Below are positions 50,731 to 59,602 of a stretch of DNA of 64,000 bases, in pieces. The stretch covers positions 11,502-75,501 of the forward strand of contig CAAFXE010000218.1 of NCBI GenBank assembly GCA_900766915.1. The letters are read 5' to 3'. The position numbers and the translations under genes are program-made. This DNA comes from Lachnospiraceae bacterium (lineage in GTDB: Bacteria; Bacillota; Clostridia; Lachnospirales; Lachnospiraceae). The notes below the pieces were generated by a model. It was not told the origin of the DNA. It was given only the letters and a program-made list of their open reading frames with translations, and made no database searches. Position 1 is the first letter of the stretch; the number at the start of each line of letters is the position of its first letter.

Positions 50731-51537
50731 ATGAAAATTGGCAATCGGGAGTTTGATACGAAAAAACATACCTATGTCATGGGAATCTTAAATGTAACAC
50801 CGGATTCCTTCTCAGACGGTGGCTGCTGGAATCAGATGGATGCAGCACTGCGCCACACAGAGGAAATGATCGCAAATGGAGCGGATATCATTGATATCGG
50901 CGGTGAATCTACCCGCCCGGGCTACACCATGATTTCCGATGAGGAGGAGATTTCAAGAGTCGTTCCGGTCATTGAGAAAGTGAAAGAACGGTTTGACATT
51001 CCCGTGTCTTTGGATACCTACAAAAGCAGTGTGGCAAAAGCCGGTATTGCGGCAGGGGCAGATCTCATCAATGATATCTGGGGCTTAAAATATGATGACA
51101 AAATGGCAGGTGTCATCGCCGAAAGTAAAGTTGCCTGCTGCCTGATGCATAACAGAAAGGAAGCTGTTTATACAGACTTTATGGAGGATATGTTAAAGGA
51201 TCTTCAGGAGACACTGGAGCTGGCAGACAGGGCTGGAATTTCCCGGGATAAGATCATGCTGGATCCGGGGGTTGGATTTGCAAAAACCTATGAAAACAAC
51301 CTGGAAGCCATCAACCGTTTAGAAATGCTGCATCGTCTGGGACTTCCCATCCTTTTGGGAACCTCAAGAAAATCCGTGATCGCACTGACTTTAGATCTTC
51401 CAAAGGATCAGAGAGTGGAAGGAACTCTTGCGACTACCGTTCTGGGTGTAATCAAGGGCGCCGGATTTGTTCGTGTACATGATGTAAAGGAAAATGTTCG
51501 TGTCATTAAAATGACTGAAGCGATCATTGGAAGGTAA
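50731..51537 (+). CDS. folP: Dihydropteroate synthase
   Basis: Condenses 6-hydroxymethyl-dihydropterin pyrophosphate with p-aminobenzoate; the sulfonamide target. 268 aa. MGILNVTPDSFSDGG (about 16-30), DIGGESTRPGY and the late LLGTSRKSVIALTL are all conserved. No altered drug-site residues can be called by eye. Four bases later the folB-folK fusion begins. Confidence 0.97.
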   Translation: MKIGNREFDTKKHTYVMGILNVTPDSFSDGGCWNQMDAALRHTEEMIANGADIIDIGGESTRPGYTMISDEEEISRVVPVIEKVKERFDIPVSLDTYKSSVAKAGIAAGADLINDIWGLKYDDKMAGVIAESKVACCLMHNRKEAVYTDFMEDMLKDLQETLELADRAGISRDKIMLDPGVGFAKTYENNLEAINRLEMLHRLGLPILLGTSRKSVIALTLDLPKDQRVEGTLATTVLGVIKGAGFVRVHDVKENVRVIKMTEAIIGR

Positions 51538-51541
51538 TAAG

Positions 51542-52351
51542 ATGGATAAGATAAAGATAAAAGATCTGGAAGTATTCGCCAATCATGGTGTTTTCCCGGA
51601 GGAGACAAAGCTTGGACAGAAATTTCTTGTATCTGCTGTGCTGTACACCGATACAAGGAATGCAGGAATGAATGACGATCTTACCAAATCCATTCATTAT
51701 GGAGAGGTCAGCCAGTTCATTACAGAATTTATGAAAAAAAATACTTTTCTCCTCATTGAAACTGTGGCAGAGAAGCTTGCCTGGACTCTTCTTCTGGAAA
51801 CACCGAATCTGGAAAAGGTGAAGTTGGAGATCAAAAAGCCCTGGGCACCGGTGGGTCTTCCGTTGGATACGGTTTCGGTAGAGATCAAGCGTGGATGGCA
51901 CAGGGCATATCTTGCACTTGGCTCCAGCATGGGGGATAAGGAAAAATATCTTGCGCAGGCTGTGAAGGCAGTGGACGCCATAGAAGGCTGTCAGGTAGAA
52001 AAAGTATCAGATTTTATCGCCACCGAACCCTTTGGCGGTGTGGCACAGAACGAGTTTTTAAATGGGGCCATGTGTATCCGGACACTTTTAACTCCCCAAG
52101 AGCTTCTTACCGAACTTCATCGGATTGAAGCAGAAGCCGGAAGAGAACGGGTTCTTCACTGGGGCGACCGGACACTGGATCTTGATATTTTGCTTTACGA
52201 TGATCTGGTGCTTGCGGAAGAAAACCTGCAGATTCCCCATCCCCAGATGCATAAAAGAGATTTTGTCATGATACCCATGAAGCAGATCGCACCTTTCCTG
52301 CTTCATCCAGTTTTAGGTAAAACCATGGAAGAAATCTTAGATAACTTATAA
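51542..52351 (+). CDS. folBK: FolB-FolK fusion: aldolase plus pyrophosphokinase
   Basis: 269 aa from the ATG of MDKIKIKD, with GGAAGG upstream. Residues 1-118 are dihydroneopterin aldolase (LEVFANHGVFPEE). Residues 119-269 are hydroxymethyl-dihydropterin pyrophosphokinase (YLALGSSMGDKEKYL, HWGDRTLDLDILLYDD). The fusion gives two successive steps in one chain and is common in Clostridia. Last gene of the operon, with a strong terminator. Confidence 0.95.
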   Translation: MDKIKIKDLEVFANHGVFPEETKLGQKFLVSAVLYTDTRNAGMNDDLTKSIHYGEVSQFITEFMKKNTFLLIETVAEKLAWTLLLETPNLEKVKLEIKKPWAPVGLPLDTVSVEIKRGWHRAYLALGSSMGDKEKYLAQAVKAVDAIEGCQVEKVSDFIATEPFGGVAQNEFLNGAMCIRTLLTPQELLTELHRIEAEAGRERVLHWGDRTLDLDILLYDDLVLAEENLQIPHPQMHKRDFVMIPMKQIAPFLLHPVLGKTMEEILDNL

Positions 52352-52360
52352 TCAGGCATG

Positions 52361-52411
52361 AAAAAAAGCTCTGCAGCTCCTGAACTTTCAGGAACTTACA
52401 GAGCTTTTTTT
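52361..52411. terminator. Bidirectional terminator, folBK / yeiH
   Basis: AAAAAAAGCTCTG pairs with CAGAGCTTTTTTT, and an inner TCCTGAA/TTCAGGA stem closes the loop. Serves two converging genes. Confidence 0.88.
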
Positions 52412-52435
52412 ATGTATCTTTTTACTGTATTACAA

Positions 52436-53500
52436 TTATCCTACATATCCTTTGAAGATAAAGATAAATGCTAAGGATGAAATTGCTACGCAAAGCCATG
52501 TGATTCCACCAAGAGCGATTGGTTTGATACCCTTAGAGAATACATCTTTGAATTTAATCTTAAATCCAACACCGGCAAGTGCAGATGCGAATAAGAATTT
52601 GGCAACTTTTCCAAGCCATTTTGCAGCAGTCTTTCCACCGATGCTGAAGCTGAATACTCCAAAGGTGTTCAGGCCAGCCATGATGACGAACCATAAAATG
52701 AACATTGGGAAGGTTTTCTTAACAACTGCAAATAAAGATTCCTGTTTTGCACCTTCTGCTGCCTGTGCCTGTTTTGCCATGATGATGGTCCATGCAAGAG
52801 CAACGAAGATCAGCATGGTTGTACGTACTAATTTAACGTTCAGGGCACCGTTCCAGTCACCAAGACCGTTTAATGCAACGTAGGTTGCCTGTGCACCTGC
52901 TACGGAAGATGTATCGTTGATTGCTGTACCGCCAAGGAATGCAAACTGGTTTGTTGTAAGTCCCAATGCACCTGCAAGGTATGGGTAAGAGAATGCTGCC
53001 AGAGTATCAAATAAGAAAATTGCTGCCATAGCGAAAGCGATCTCTTCTTCAGCTGCTTTGATGATTCTGGAAAGTGTAGCGATTGCTGTACCGCCACAGA
53101 TACAGGTACCACCGCCAACTAATACGGAAGTATTCTTTGTAACACCAAGTTTTTTACCAACTACGATTGCAATGGTAAAGGATAATAAGATGTTAAAAAG
53201 AATTAACGGAAGGGCTTTTACACCTGTTCCAAGAATATCTGCAAAGCTTAAGGTAGCACCGGTTAAAATAATACCCCAGTTTAAGAATTTTTTACTTGCA
53301 AAGGTTGTGCCTGCTTTGAAATCTTTGTCAAGGCTTGGAATCAGATTGCATGCAATCATAGATACCAAAAGAGCAACCATCGGTCCACCGATAACAGTTC
53401 TTCCTAAAAGGGAATCCTGCCATGCTGTTGACTGAGTTGCAAGAAAACCGATTACAAGACACAGAGCAATTGCACCATATTTTTTATTAGATGAGTTCAT
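52436..53500 (-). CDS. YeiH/UPF0324-family sulfite exporter-like permease
   Basis: 354 aa with about 10 membrane helices. VGGGTCICGGTAIAT and FLGGTAINDTSSVAGA are the conserved repeats of this family. In Enterobacteria the neighbour yeiE encodes a LysR regulator of sulfite metabolism. Here a LysR gene and a sulfite reductase-like gene lie within 4 kb, supporting sulfite or sulfate export. It has a 149-base leader with a stem-loop. Confidence 0.88.
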   Translation of the reverse strand: MNSSNKKYGAIALCLVIGFLATQSTAWQDSLLGRTVIGGPMVALLVSMIACNLIPSLDKDFKAGTTFASKKFLNWGIILTGATLSFADILGTGVKALPLILFNILLSFTIAIVVGKKLGVTKNTSVLVGGGTCICGGTAIATLSRIIKAAEEEIAFAMAAIFLFDTLAAFSYPYLAGALGLTTNQFAFLGGTAINDTSSVAGAQATYVALNGLGDWNGALNVKLVRTTMLIFVALAWTIIMAKQAQAAEGAKQESLFAVVKKTFPMFILWFVIMAGLNTFGVFSFSIGGKTAAKWLGKVAKFLFASALAGVGFKIKFKDVFSKGIKPIALGGITWLCVAISSLAFIFIFKGYVG

Positions 53501-53542
53501 TGGTTTCCTAATCTCCTTCTTTTGTAATAATTTTCATAAGCT

Positions 53543-53573
53543 AACCGCCAAAATGCATTGCACTTCGGCGGTT
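53543..53573 (-). promoter_or_regulatory. Stem-loop in the leader of the YeiH gene
   Basis: AACCGCC pairs with GGCGGTT around 17 bases. No T run follows, so it may set mRNA stability or be an mRNA processing or control site rather than end transcription. Confidence 0.35.
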
Positions 53574-53649
53574 ATGTACATTTGGTAGCAAAATTTCAAA
53601 CAATGATCTTTGTTTTACGAAATTTTACTGAGCTCTAAACATTTAAAAA

Positions 53650-54600
53650 TTAGCAGGTAGCTCCACCTACAAGGTGTAACTGAGCGTCGATGATTTCCTG
53701 TTTTCTTGCAAGGATATCATCTGCAAGAAGCTGTTTTTCAACTTCTTCAAAGCCAATTCTTGCGATTGTATCAGCAAAACGTTCGCCGGTCTGACCCTGT
53801 TCACGGAATAAGAGGATTGCTTTTTCTACCACGTTTAACATTTCTTCTTCAGATGTGAAGATCTTAGATAATGCTTTACCATGAGCAACCTTCTTGCCCC
53901 ATCTTCCGCCGATGTAGATCTTGAAGCCGTAGTTTCCGTCTTCAATTGCATCGAATGGACACTGTCCTACGCAACGTCCGCAGTTGTTGCAGATGTCTTT
54001 GTCGATTTCAAGAACGCCGTCTTCAACTTTCGCAGCTTTCATTGGGCACATCTTTTCAACCTGACATTTCTTACATCCGTTACACATATCTTCGTCAAAG
54101 TTTGGAATTCTCTGTCCGATGATACCAAGGTCATTTAAGTCTGGTTTTACACAGTTATTTGGGCATCCGCCAACTGCAATTTTAAATTTGTGTGGTAATT
54201 TTACTCCACGGTATCCAAGATAGAATCTTTCATGGATTGTTTCAGATAATGCAAATGTGTCACATAATCCGTACTGGCATGTTGTACCTTTACATGAAAC
54301 AACCGGACGAACTAAAGAACCTGTACCACCTGTCTGAAGACCAGCTTCAGCGATGCATGCACGGAATGGTTCAATATTGTCGAAGTGGATTCCTCTGACT
54401 TCTACAGTCAGACGAGTGGTAAATTCTACTTCTCCATTACCGTATTTTGCAGCAGCTTCAGCAATTTTTTCTGTCTGAGCAGCTGTGATTTTACCGTTCA
54501 CTGTGATGATACGGCCGTTGAAACAATCTGTTCCTTTGTTGTGTAAGAAACCTAAAGGTTTTACACTTTTGATCTGTTCTGCGCTAAGTGTGCATCCCAT
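53650..54600 (-). CDS. Siroheme/4Fe-4S sulfite reductase-like protein
   Basis: 316 aa from the ATG of MGCTLSAE, with AAGGAG upstream. The siroheme-iron-sulfur site is C-x5-C then C-x3-C: CKGTTCQYGLC and GGCPNNC. Two ferredoxin clusters follow, CNGCKKCQVEKMCP and CNNCGRCVGQCP. It resembles AsrC and small dissimilatory-type reductases that turn sulfite to sulfide. No AsrA/B genes are visible, so the electron source may be a ferredoxin or thioredoxin. Flanked by the YeiH and CoA-disulfide reductase-like genes. Confidence 0.9.
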   Translation of the reverse strand: MGCTLSAEQIKSVKPLGFLHNKGTDCFNGRIITVNGKITAAQTEKIAEAAAKYGNGEVEFTTRLTVEVRGIHFDNIEPFRACIAEAGLQTGGTGSLVRPVVSCKGTTCQYGLCDTFALSETIHERFYLGYRGVKLPHKFKIAVGGCPNNCVKPDLNDLGIIGQRIPNFDEDMCNGCKKCQVEKMCPMKAAKVEDGVLEIDKDICNNCGRCVGQCPFDAIEDGNYGFKIYIGGRWGKKVAHGKALSKIFTSEEEMLNVVEKAILLFREQGQTGERFADTIARIGFEEVEKQLLADDILARKQEIIDAQLHLVGGATC

Positions 54601-54681
54601 AACTTTTTCTCTCCTTTTTCTTGTTGTGTGTTTGAGTTTCTTTTTGTATTTCAATTGCAATCTGCAATCTTACACCGATTA

Positions 54682-56307
54682 TTAAACTTCTACGTCGTTA
54701 AAGCTGATACCGCCTTCTAATACCTTTGTATTTTTGTATCCGTAGAATTTCATACGGTTCTGAAGGAGGTAAGCACGTTTACCCTTGTTACATACGAGAA
54801 GGATCTTATCATCTAATCCAAGTCCGTCGATCGGTCCTTCTACAGTGGTAAGGTCTACATATGGAGCTCCATCGATGGATGGTTTGAGACATGCATCGAC
54901 GATCTTGTAGCCTTCTGCTGCACCTGCTTCAAACTCTGCCGGTGTAAATGTTTCAAAGGTTCCTCTGATCTTATTCTTTAATACATTTAATGTATGCTCG
55001 AATGGATGGATCGCTGTAGAGAATGGTGGTGCGTATGCAAGGTCTAAATCAGAAAGATCTGTTAAAGTACCTTTTAACATAATACCTGTGACTGCAATGT
55101 CTACGACTTTATCAACTGCACCTGCACCGATAACCTGAACACCTAATAATCTTTCTGTAGCTCTGTCAGCGATCATCTTGATTACAAAGGTTCCTGCTCC
55201 TGCATAATAATGCGCTTTGTCATCTACAACTGTGATGACGCTTACCGGATCAAAGCCTTCAGCTTTTGCCTGAACCTCTGTAAGACCTGTTCTGCCTACG
55301 TTGATTCCAGGAAGCTTACATACAGCTGTTCCAAGAACACCTCTGTAGCTGATGTTCGCACCTGACATGTTCTGTGCGATGATGCGTCCTGCAATATTTG
55401 CTGTAGATCCCATTGGAGACCATGCCGGCTTTTCTGTCAGTGCATTGCGAACCATTGCACAGTCACCTGCTGCATATACATCCGGAAGATTTGTCTCACC
55501 GAATTCATTTGTAAGAATTGTTCCTTTGAACATTTCAAGACCTGTGTCATTTAAGAATGCTGTGTTTGGTCTGATACCTGCACTTAATACAACGAGATCT
55601 GTCTTGTATGCTTTTTTGCTTGTTGTAACTTTTTCAACTTTTCCGTCGCCTTCGATTCCTGTTACCATAACATCTGTTACTACAGGGATACCGCTTTCTA
55701 CCAGCTTGCTTTCTGCATAAGCAGCCATTTCTTTATCAAAACCAGGAGCAAGTACCTGTGGTGCCATATCTAAAACAAATGGACGAACTCCCATTTCTTT
55801 TAAGTTTTCAGCGATTTCAAGACCGATATATCCTGCACCTACAACCACTGCTTTTTTAATGTTTCCGCCATCTACGACTTCACGAAGACGAATCGCATCT
55901 TCCGGTGTTCTCATGAAGAAAACATTTTCCAGATCACAGCCTTCGATTGGAGGTTTTACCGGGCTTGCACCAACTGCAATTACAAGCTTGTCATAATCAT
56001 AAACTGTTTCTTCCTGAGTCTTTAAATCAACTGCTGTTACCTTCTTTGCAGCAGGATCGACCTTCGTTGCTTCTACTTCTGTCAGAACCTTTACACCTGT
56101 CAGCTTTTCATATTTTTCAGGTGTATTTACGATCAACTGTTCTTTTTCTTCAATTACGTGACCCACATAGTATGGAAGTCCACATCCGGCATAGGAAATG
56201 TTCTTTCCTTTGTTTAAAATTGTAACTTCATTGCTGCGGTCTTCTCTCATAAGCTTTGCAGCAACTTTTGTTCCGGCTGCAACACCGCCAAGTACCAATA
56301 CCTTCAT
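54682..56307 (-). CDS. CoA-disulfide reductase-like oxidoreductase with rhodanese domain
   Basis: 541 aa. FAD/NAD(P)H flavoprotein with LVLGGVAAGTKVAAKL at the N-terminus and Cys42 in SYAGCGLPYY, the single active cysteine of CoADR/persulfide reductases. ADP loops VVGAGYIGLEIAENL and AAGDCAMV are present. The C-terminus (about 450-541) is rhodanese-like with Cys506 in LLVCNKGKRA. Such fusions reduce CoA or sulfur persulfides. Fits the sulfite/sulfur module. Divergent from the LysR gene. Confidence 0.92.
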   Translation of the reverse strand: MKVLVLGGVAAGTKVAAKLMREDRSNEVTILNKGKNISYAGCGLPYYVGHVIEEKEQLIVNTPEKYEKLTGVKVLTEVEATKVDPAAKKVTAVDLKTQEETVYDYDKLVIAVGASPVKPPIEGCDLENVFFMRTPEDAIRLREVVDGGNIKKAVVVGAGYIGLEIAENLKEMGVRPFVLDMAPQVLAPGFDKEMAAYAESKLVESGIPVVTDVMVTGIEGDGKVEKVTTSKKAYKTDLVVLSAGIRPNTAFLNDTGLEMFKGTILTNEFGETNLPDVYAAGDCAMVRNALTEKPAWSPMGSTANIAGRIIAQNMSGANISYRGVLGTAVCKLPGINVGRTGLTEVQAKAEGFDPVSVITVVDDKAHYYAGAGTFVIKMIADRATERLLGVQVIGAGAVDKVVDIAVTGIMLKGTLTDLSDLDLAYAPPFSTAIHPFEHTLNVLKNKIRGTFETFTPAEFEAGAAEGYKIVDACLKPSIDGAPYVDLTTVEGPIDGLGLDDKILLVCNKGKRAYLLQNRMKFYGYKNTKVLEGGISFNDVEV

Positions 56308-56356
56308 CTTTTTCCTCCTGGTTCGTTTTCATGTGTATGTATGTTTTCTATAATAT

Positions 56357-56377
56357 ACGTACTTGTTCACAGTACGT
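56357..56377. promoter_or_regulatory. Inverted repeat between the LysR and reductase genes
   Basis: ACGTACT and AGTACGT around seven bases, in the divergent region; a plausible LysR-type binding site. Its position near the minus-strand TATTAT suggests control of the reductase. Confidence 0.5.
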
Positions 56378-56480
56378 TATTTCTTTAACAATTTTAACAC
56401 TTGCGGCGAAGAACGTAAAATAGTATTATTTAATGTAGTATATAGGTATTTTACTATAACGCAAAAAAGAGGGAAATACG

Positions 56481-57371
56481 ATGGCAACACTAAGACAGTT
56501 AAGAACATTTGTAGCCACTGCAGAGCACAAAAAAATGAGCGAAGCAGCAAAACATTTATTTGTTTCACAGCCCACCATCAGTCAGATCATATCTGATTTG
56601 GAAAAGGAATACGGAACTACACTTTTTGAGCGCCATTCCAAGGAACTTCAGATTACTCCCGCCGGGGAGCTTTTATTAGAAAATGCCAAAAAGATCATTG
56701 CCATTCATGAGACATTGGAACAGAGTATGAAGACTATCAGTTCTAAACGTCCCCTTCGTATCGGTGCCACCATGACCGTAGGCTCCAACATTATGGGAAA
56801 GATCGTACAGGGCTTTGAACAGGGGCATCCTGATATAGAGACATATGTAACAGTTCACAACACAGAGCACATCGAAGAAATGCTTTTGCATAATGAGCTT
56901 GATATTGCCATTGTGGAAGGTGTCATAGAGCATGAAGAAATTCTTGTGAAGCCAGCCTTCGACGACACCCTTTGCATTATCTGCGGAAAGGGCCATCCTT
57001 TTGCCAGCAGAGAACTGATCACTGTGGAAGAGCTGCACAACCAGAACTTTATCCTCAGGGAAAAAGGAAGCGGCACCCGTGCCATTTTTGAGCACCTGAT
57101 GCGCATCCACCACGTTCCCTATAAGGTAAAATGGGAATGTAACAGCGTGCCTGCCATTACCGATGCCGTCATTCGCAATATCGGCCTTGGCTTTGTCTCC
57201 ACCCGTTGCATTTCCCACAGACTTTCCAAAGGACTGCTCTATACCTGTCCGATTCCGGAAGTGAATATGAAACGGTTCTTTTTCCTTTGTAAGTTAAAAT
57301 ATCGCCCCGTAACCTCCCAGATGCAGGATTTCATCAATTATATTGACTCTCTGCCAACTGATTTTCAATAA
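56481..57371 (+). CDS. LysR-family regulator (YeiE/CysB-like by context)
   Basis: 296 aa. Winged HTH at residues 1-60: MATLRQLRTFVATAEHKKMS then AAKHLFVSQPTISQII. The effector domain (about 90-290) is a periplasmic-binding fold. Divergent from the reductase gene, like regulator-target pairs, and probably senses sulfite or a sulfur compound. The GAGGG ribosome site is close to the ATG. It converges with trxA. Confidence 0.92.
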   Translation: MATLRQLRTFVATAEHKKMSEAAKHLFVSQPTISQIISDLEKEYGTTLFERHSKELQITPAGELLLENAKKIIAIHETLEQSMKTISSKRPLRIGATMTVGSNIMGKIVQGFEQGHPDIETYVTVHNTEHIEEMLLHNELDIAIVEGVIEHEEILVKPAFDDTLCIICGKGHPFASRELITVEELHNQNFILREKGSGTRAIFEHLMRIHHVPYKVKWECNSVPAITDAVIRNIGLGFVSTRCISHRLSKGLLYTCPIPEVNMKRFFFLCKLKYRPVTSQMQDFINYIDSLPTDFQ

Positions 57372-57379
57372 AAATGACG

Positions 57380-57425
57380 TAACTGTTCAGTAACATCCTA
57401 ATCAGGTGTTTTCTGAACAGTTACA
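57380..57425. terminator. Bidirectional terminator, LysR / trxA
   Basis: GTAACTGTTCAG pairs perfectly with CTGAACAGTTAC around 22 bases; AAATTTTT follows. Confidence 0.8.
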
Positions 57426-57430
57426 AATTT

Positions 57431-57736
57431 TTATAAAAGTGCCAGAATCTGTGCCTTTGGTTTCGCACCTACGGACTGATTGACCACCTTGCCATCCTTT
57501 ACAACGACTAAGGTAGGAATGCTCATGACTCTGAACTTGGAAGCAAGCTCTGGTTCTTCGTCCACATTGACTTTGCAAACCTTGATATCTGTTCTTTCTT
57601 CTGCAATCTCATCAACGATGGGACTTACCATGCGGCACGGTCCGCACCAGCTTGCCCAGAAATCCATGAGTACCGGTTTGTCACTTTCCAGTACCTCTGT
57701 CTGAAAATTATTTTTTGTAATGTTTAAAACTGACAT
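57431..57736 (-). CDS. trxA: Thioredoxin
   Basis: 101 aa. Active site WCGPC (Cys31, Cys34) and the cis-proline region VMSIPTLVVVKDG. General disulfide reductase; its place near the sulfur genes suggests a link to that module. It also marks the end of the core chromosome: the next sequence is a cut-off response regulator and then the integrative element. Confidence 0.96.
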   Translation of the reverse strand: MSVLNITKNNFQTEVLESDKPVLMDFWASWCGPCRMVSPIVDEIAEERTDIKVCKVNVDEEPELASKFRVMSIPTLVVVKDGKVVNQSVGAKPKAQILALL

Positions 57737-57792
57737 AAATTTTTCCTCCTGTGTTTTTATATTGCGATGTTATCACATTTCTTATACGATGA

Positions 57793-57857
57793 CTATACCT
57801 TAAATCTGTAGCCGACTCCCCAGATACATAGTTCCTGTATATATCTTTTTTCATGCT
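57793..57857 (-). pseudogene. Severed C-terminus of an OmpR-type response regulator
   Basis: The minus strand encodes RYIQELCIWGVGYRFKV then TAG. W-G-V-G-Y-R-F is the hallmark end of the OmpR/PhoB winged helix. A stop lies just upstream, so nothing of the body remains. The likely cause is the insertion of the adjacent element into the 3' part of the gene. Confidence 0.7.
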
Positions 57858-57943
57858 ATTTCAACGTATTTACAACCATTCTAATCATATTTATATAAGA
57901 TTTTTCTATATACAAAGATTTTTTCTGTATATAAATATTCTTG

Positions 57944-58009
57944 TGCTTGCATTTCTGCTTGCATTTTTACTGATTGATAAAATGCTTGCATTCAAAAATT
58001 TGCTTGCAT
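57944..58009. repeat. Four direct TGCTTGCAT repeats
   Basis: Copies at 57944, 57956, 57983 and 58001, with starts 12, 27 and 18 bases apart. They lie next to the element boundary, as arm-type integrase sites do. The gap from trxA to the first element gene is 544 bases and holds only the remnant, these repeats and an AT-rich stretch. Confidence 0.7.
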
Positions 58010-58280
58010 CCATATTATAACAAACCATCCTTACATTCTCAATATCTTTTCATCCATTCAAATATTTTCCTCAAATCACTCCCTTTTAGGGCAAATCAAT
58101 TCTACGCCATAAAATTTTATATAAAAAACACAAAGACCCCTTTAGGCAAGGTTTATATCAAAAACTTTATTAAAATCAATTAAATTGCCAAATACACGGT
58201 CTTTTTTCTCGTCATTTTTCTTATATAATAGCATTTTTTGTCATACCAACTGTCATACTTATTATGAAAGAGGTGATTTC

Positions 58281-58505
58281 ATGGATTTACAATCAGAAAA
58301 ACAATCTGTTGGGACTGCTTACTATAATCAAATCGAAAAAGCGATTGAAAAAGAGATTCCCCAAAATCATTTACAGACCATTATAGATGAATATACCGAA
58401 CTGCAACTAGAGTTACAAAAACGTGAAGCCAAATGGATAGACATTGAAACTCTATCCGATTTAGTTGCAGCCTTGGAAAGAGAGGTGACAAATTACAATG
58501 GATAA
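58281..58505 (+). CDS. Small hypothetical protein of the mobile element (74 aa)
   Basis: Frame from the ATG behind AGAGGTG; the longer frame lacks a site. Predicted all helical, with many Gln and Glu (LQTIIDEYTELQLELQKREAK). No domain recognised. It overlaps the DUF5688 gene by eight bases, so the two are translated together. A TATAAT lies about 50 bases upstream (58224-58229). Confidence 0.65.
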   Translation: MDLQSEKQSVGTAYYNQIEKAIEKEIPQNHLQTIIDEYTELQLELQKREAKWIDIETLSDLVAALEREVTNYNG

Positions 58506-59460
58506 GCTGGATAAACAGCTTCTGTTAGAAGCTCTAAAAAAAGAAATGCCCGAATTTGATTTCGAGTTTCATAAAACAACATTACAAAACGATGCAGTAA
58601 AAGAAACGGTATTTATCAACTTTGACGGAACAAATAAAGCTCCCTTATTTGACCCAGCCAACTACCAAGGTGTTCTTTTCAGCGACATCGCCACTGAAAT
58701 GCGTAAGAAACTGGAAATACTTGCAGATATGCAATACATAATCAGCGACAAGCTGCTTTCAGATACTTACGTAAAAGATAATGTTAAGTTGCAGCTTCTA
58801 AACACACTGCATAACAAAAATTATCTCAAGGACAAACCACATTTCAAAGTCAACAGCGAAATCTCGGCAGTCTTTTACGTTCCATTTGATACAAACGGGC
58901 ATGAACGAGGTATTATTGCTGACGGACTTCTTCAAGAACTTGCCATAGAGCCTTCAGAGCTCAAACAAGCTGCTATAAAAAACATGAGTAAAGAAATTGA
59001 ACTTCAATATATGGAAGAAGTTTCACATAATATTGCAACCGGCAAGGGCGAAGTCATTCATGGACGAGATACAGACAAAATTATAGAAGAACTGCAAAAT
59101 GGTAAACTCGATAAAATGGTCGTTCTAAGTAATCATTCACGAGAGTTTGGTGCTGCATCAATCTTGTGCAATGACTTTTTAAAAAACTGTAATCAGGATT
59201 TGATAATCCTTCCATCCAGTACACATGAAGTTATGCTATTGCCATATACTGAAAAACTTTCTGACTTAAAGGAATTGCAAGCAATCGTAGAATATGCGAA
59301 TTTAACAACAGTTCCCGAAAAAGATATTTTAAGCGACAATGTTTATCTGTTCGATCATAAAGCACAGCAAATCTCAATCGCCTGCGACCATTTTGGATTG
59401 GTGCCAATCTGTGATGATACACTACTGAAACTACCAGAAATAATTTCAAAATCACGTTAA
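58498..59460 (+). CDS. DUF5688-family protein
   Basis: 320 aa. The features of this Lachnospiraceae family are present: NVKLQLLNTLHNKNYLKDKPH, a middle with VFYVPF, and the near-C-terminal LIILPSSTHEVMLLPY. No enzyme motif, signal or membrane segment. Such genes occur in mobile elements of gut Clostridia with no known function. It lies directly before the candidate oriT and the mobilisation genes. Confidence 0.75.
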   Translation: MDKLDKQLLLEALKKEMPEFDFEFHKTTLQNDAVKETVFINFDGTNKAPLFDPANYQGVLFSDIATEMRKKLEILADMQYIISDKLLSDTYVKDNVKLQLLNTLHNKNYLKDKPHFKVNSEISAVFYVPFDTNGHERGIIADGLLQELAIEPSELKQAAIKNMSKEIELQYMEEVSHNIATGKGEVIHGRDTDKIIEELQNGKLDKMVVLSNHSREFGAASILCNDFLKNCNQDLIILPSSTHEVMLLPYTEKLSDLKELQAIVEYANLTTVPEKDILSDNVYLFDHKAQQISIACDHFGLVPICDDTLLKLPEIISKSR

Positions 59461-59512
59461 TTAAGATTTATCGAAACACTTTACAGTGACACATGCAGAT
59501 AATAAAAGATAG

Positions 59513-59571
59513 GCCAGATACGTTGGATGTATTACATACATTCCAACATCTGGCAAAGGGGCTTCGCCCCT
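59513..59571. other. Candidate oriT (inverted repeats before the mobilisation genes)
   Basis: A long imperfect hairpin GCCAGAT..GTTGGATGTAT / ATACATTCCAAC..ATCTGGC (59513-59554) followed by AGGGGC/GCCCCT (59557-59571), in the 142-base gap before MobC. The order repeat, GC hairpin, MobC, relaxase matches origins of transfer in related elements. The nick site cannot be named. Confidence 0.6.
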
Positions 59572-59602
59572 GTTGAACCCCATTTTGAAAGGAGTTGATT
59601 TC

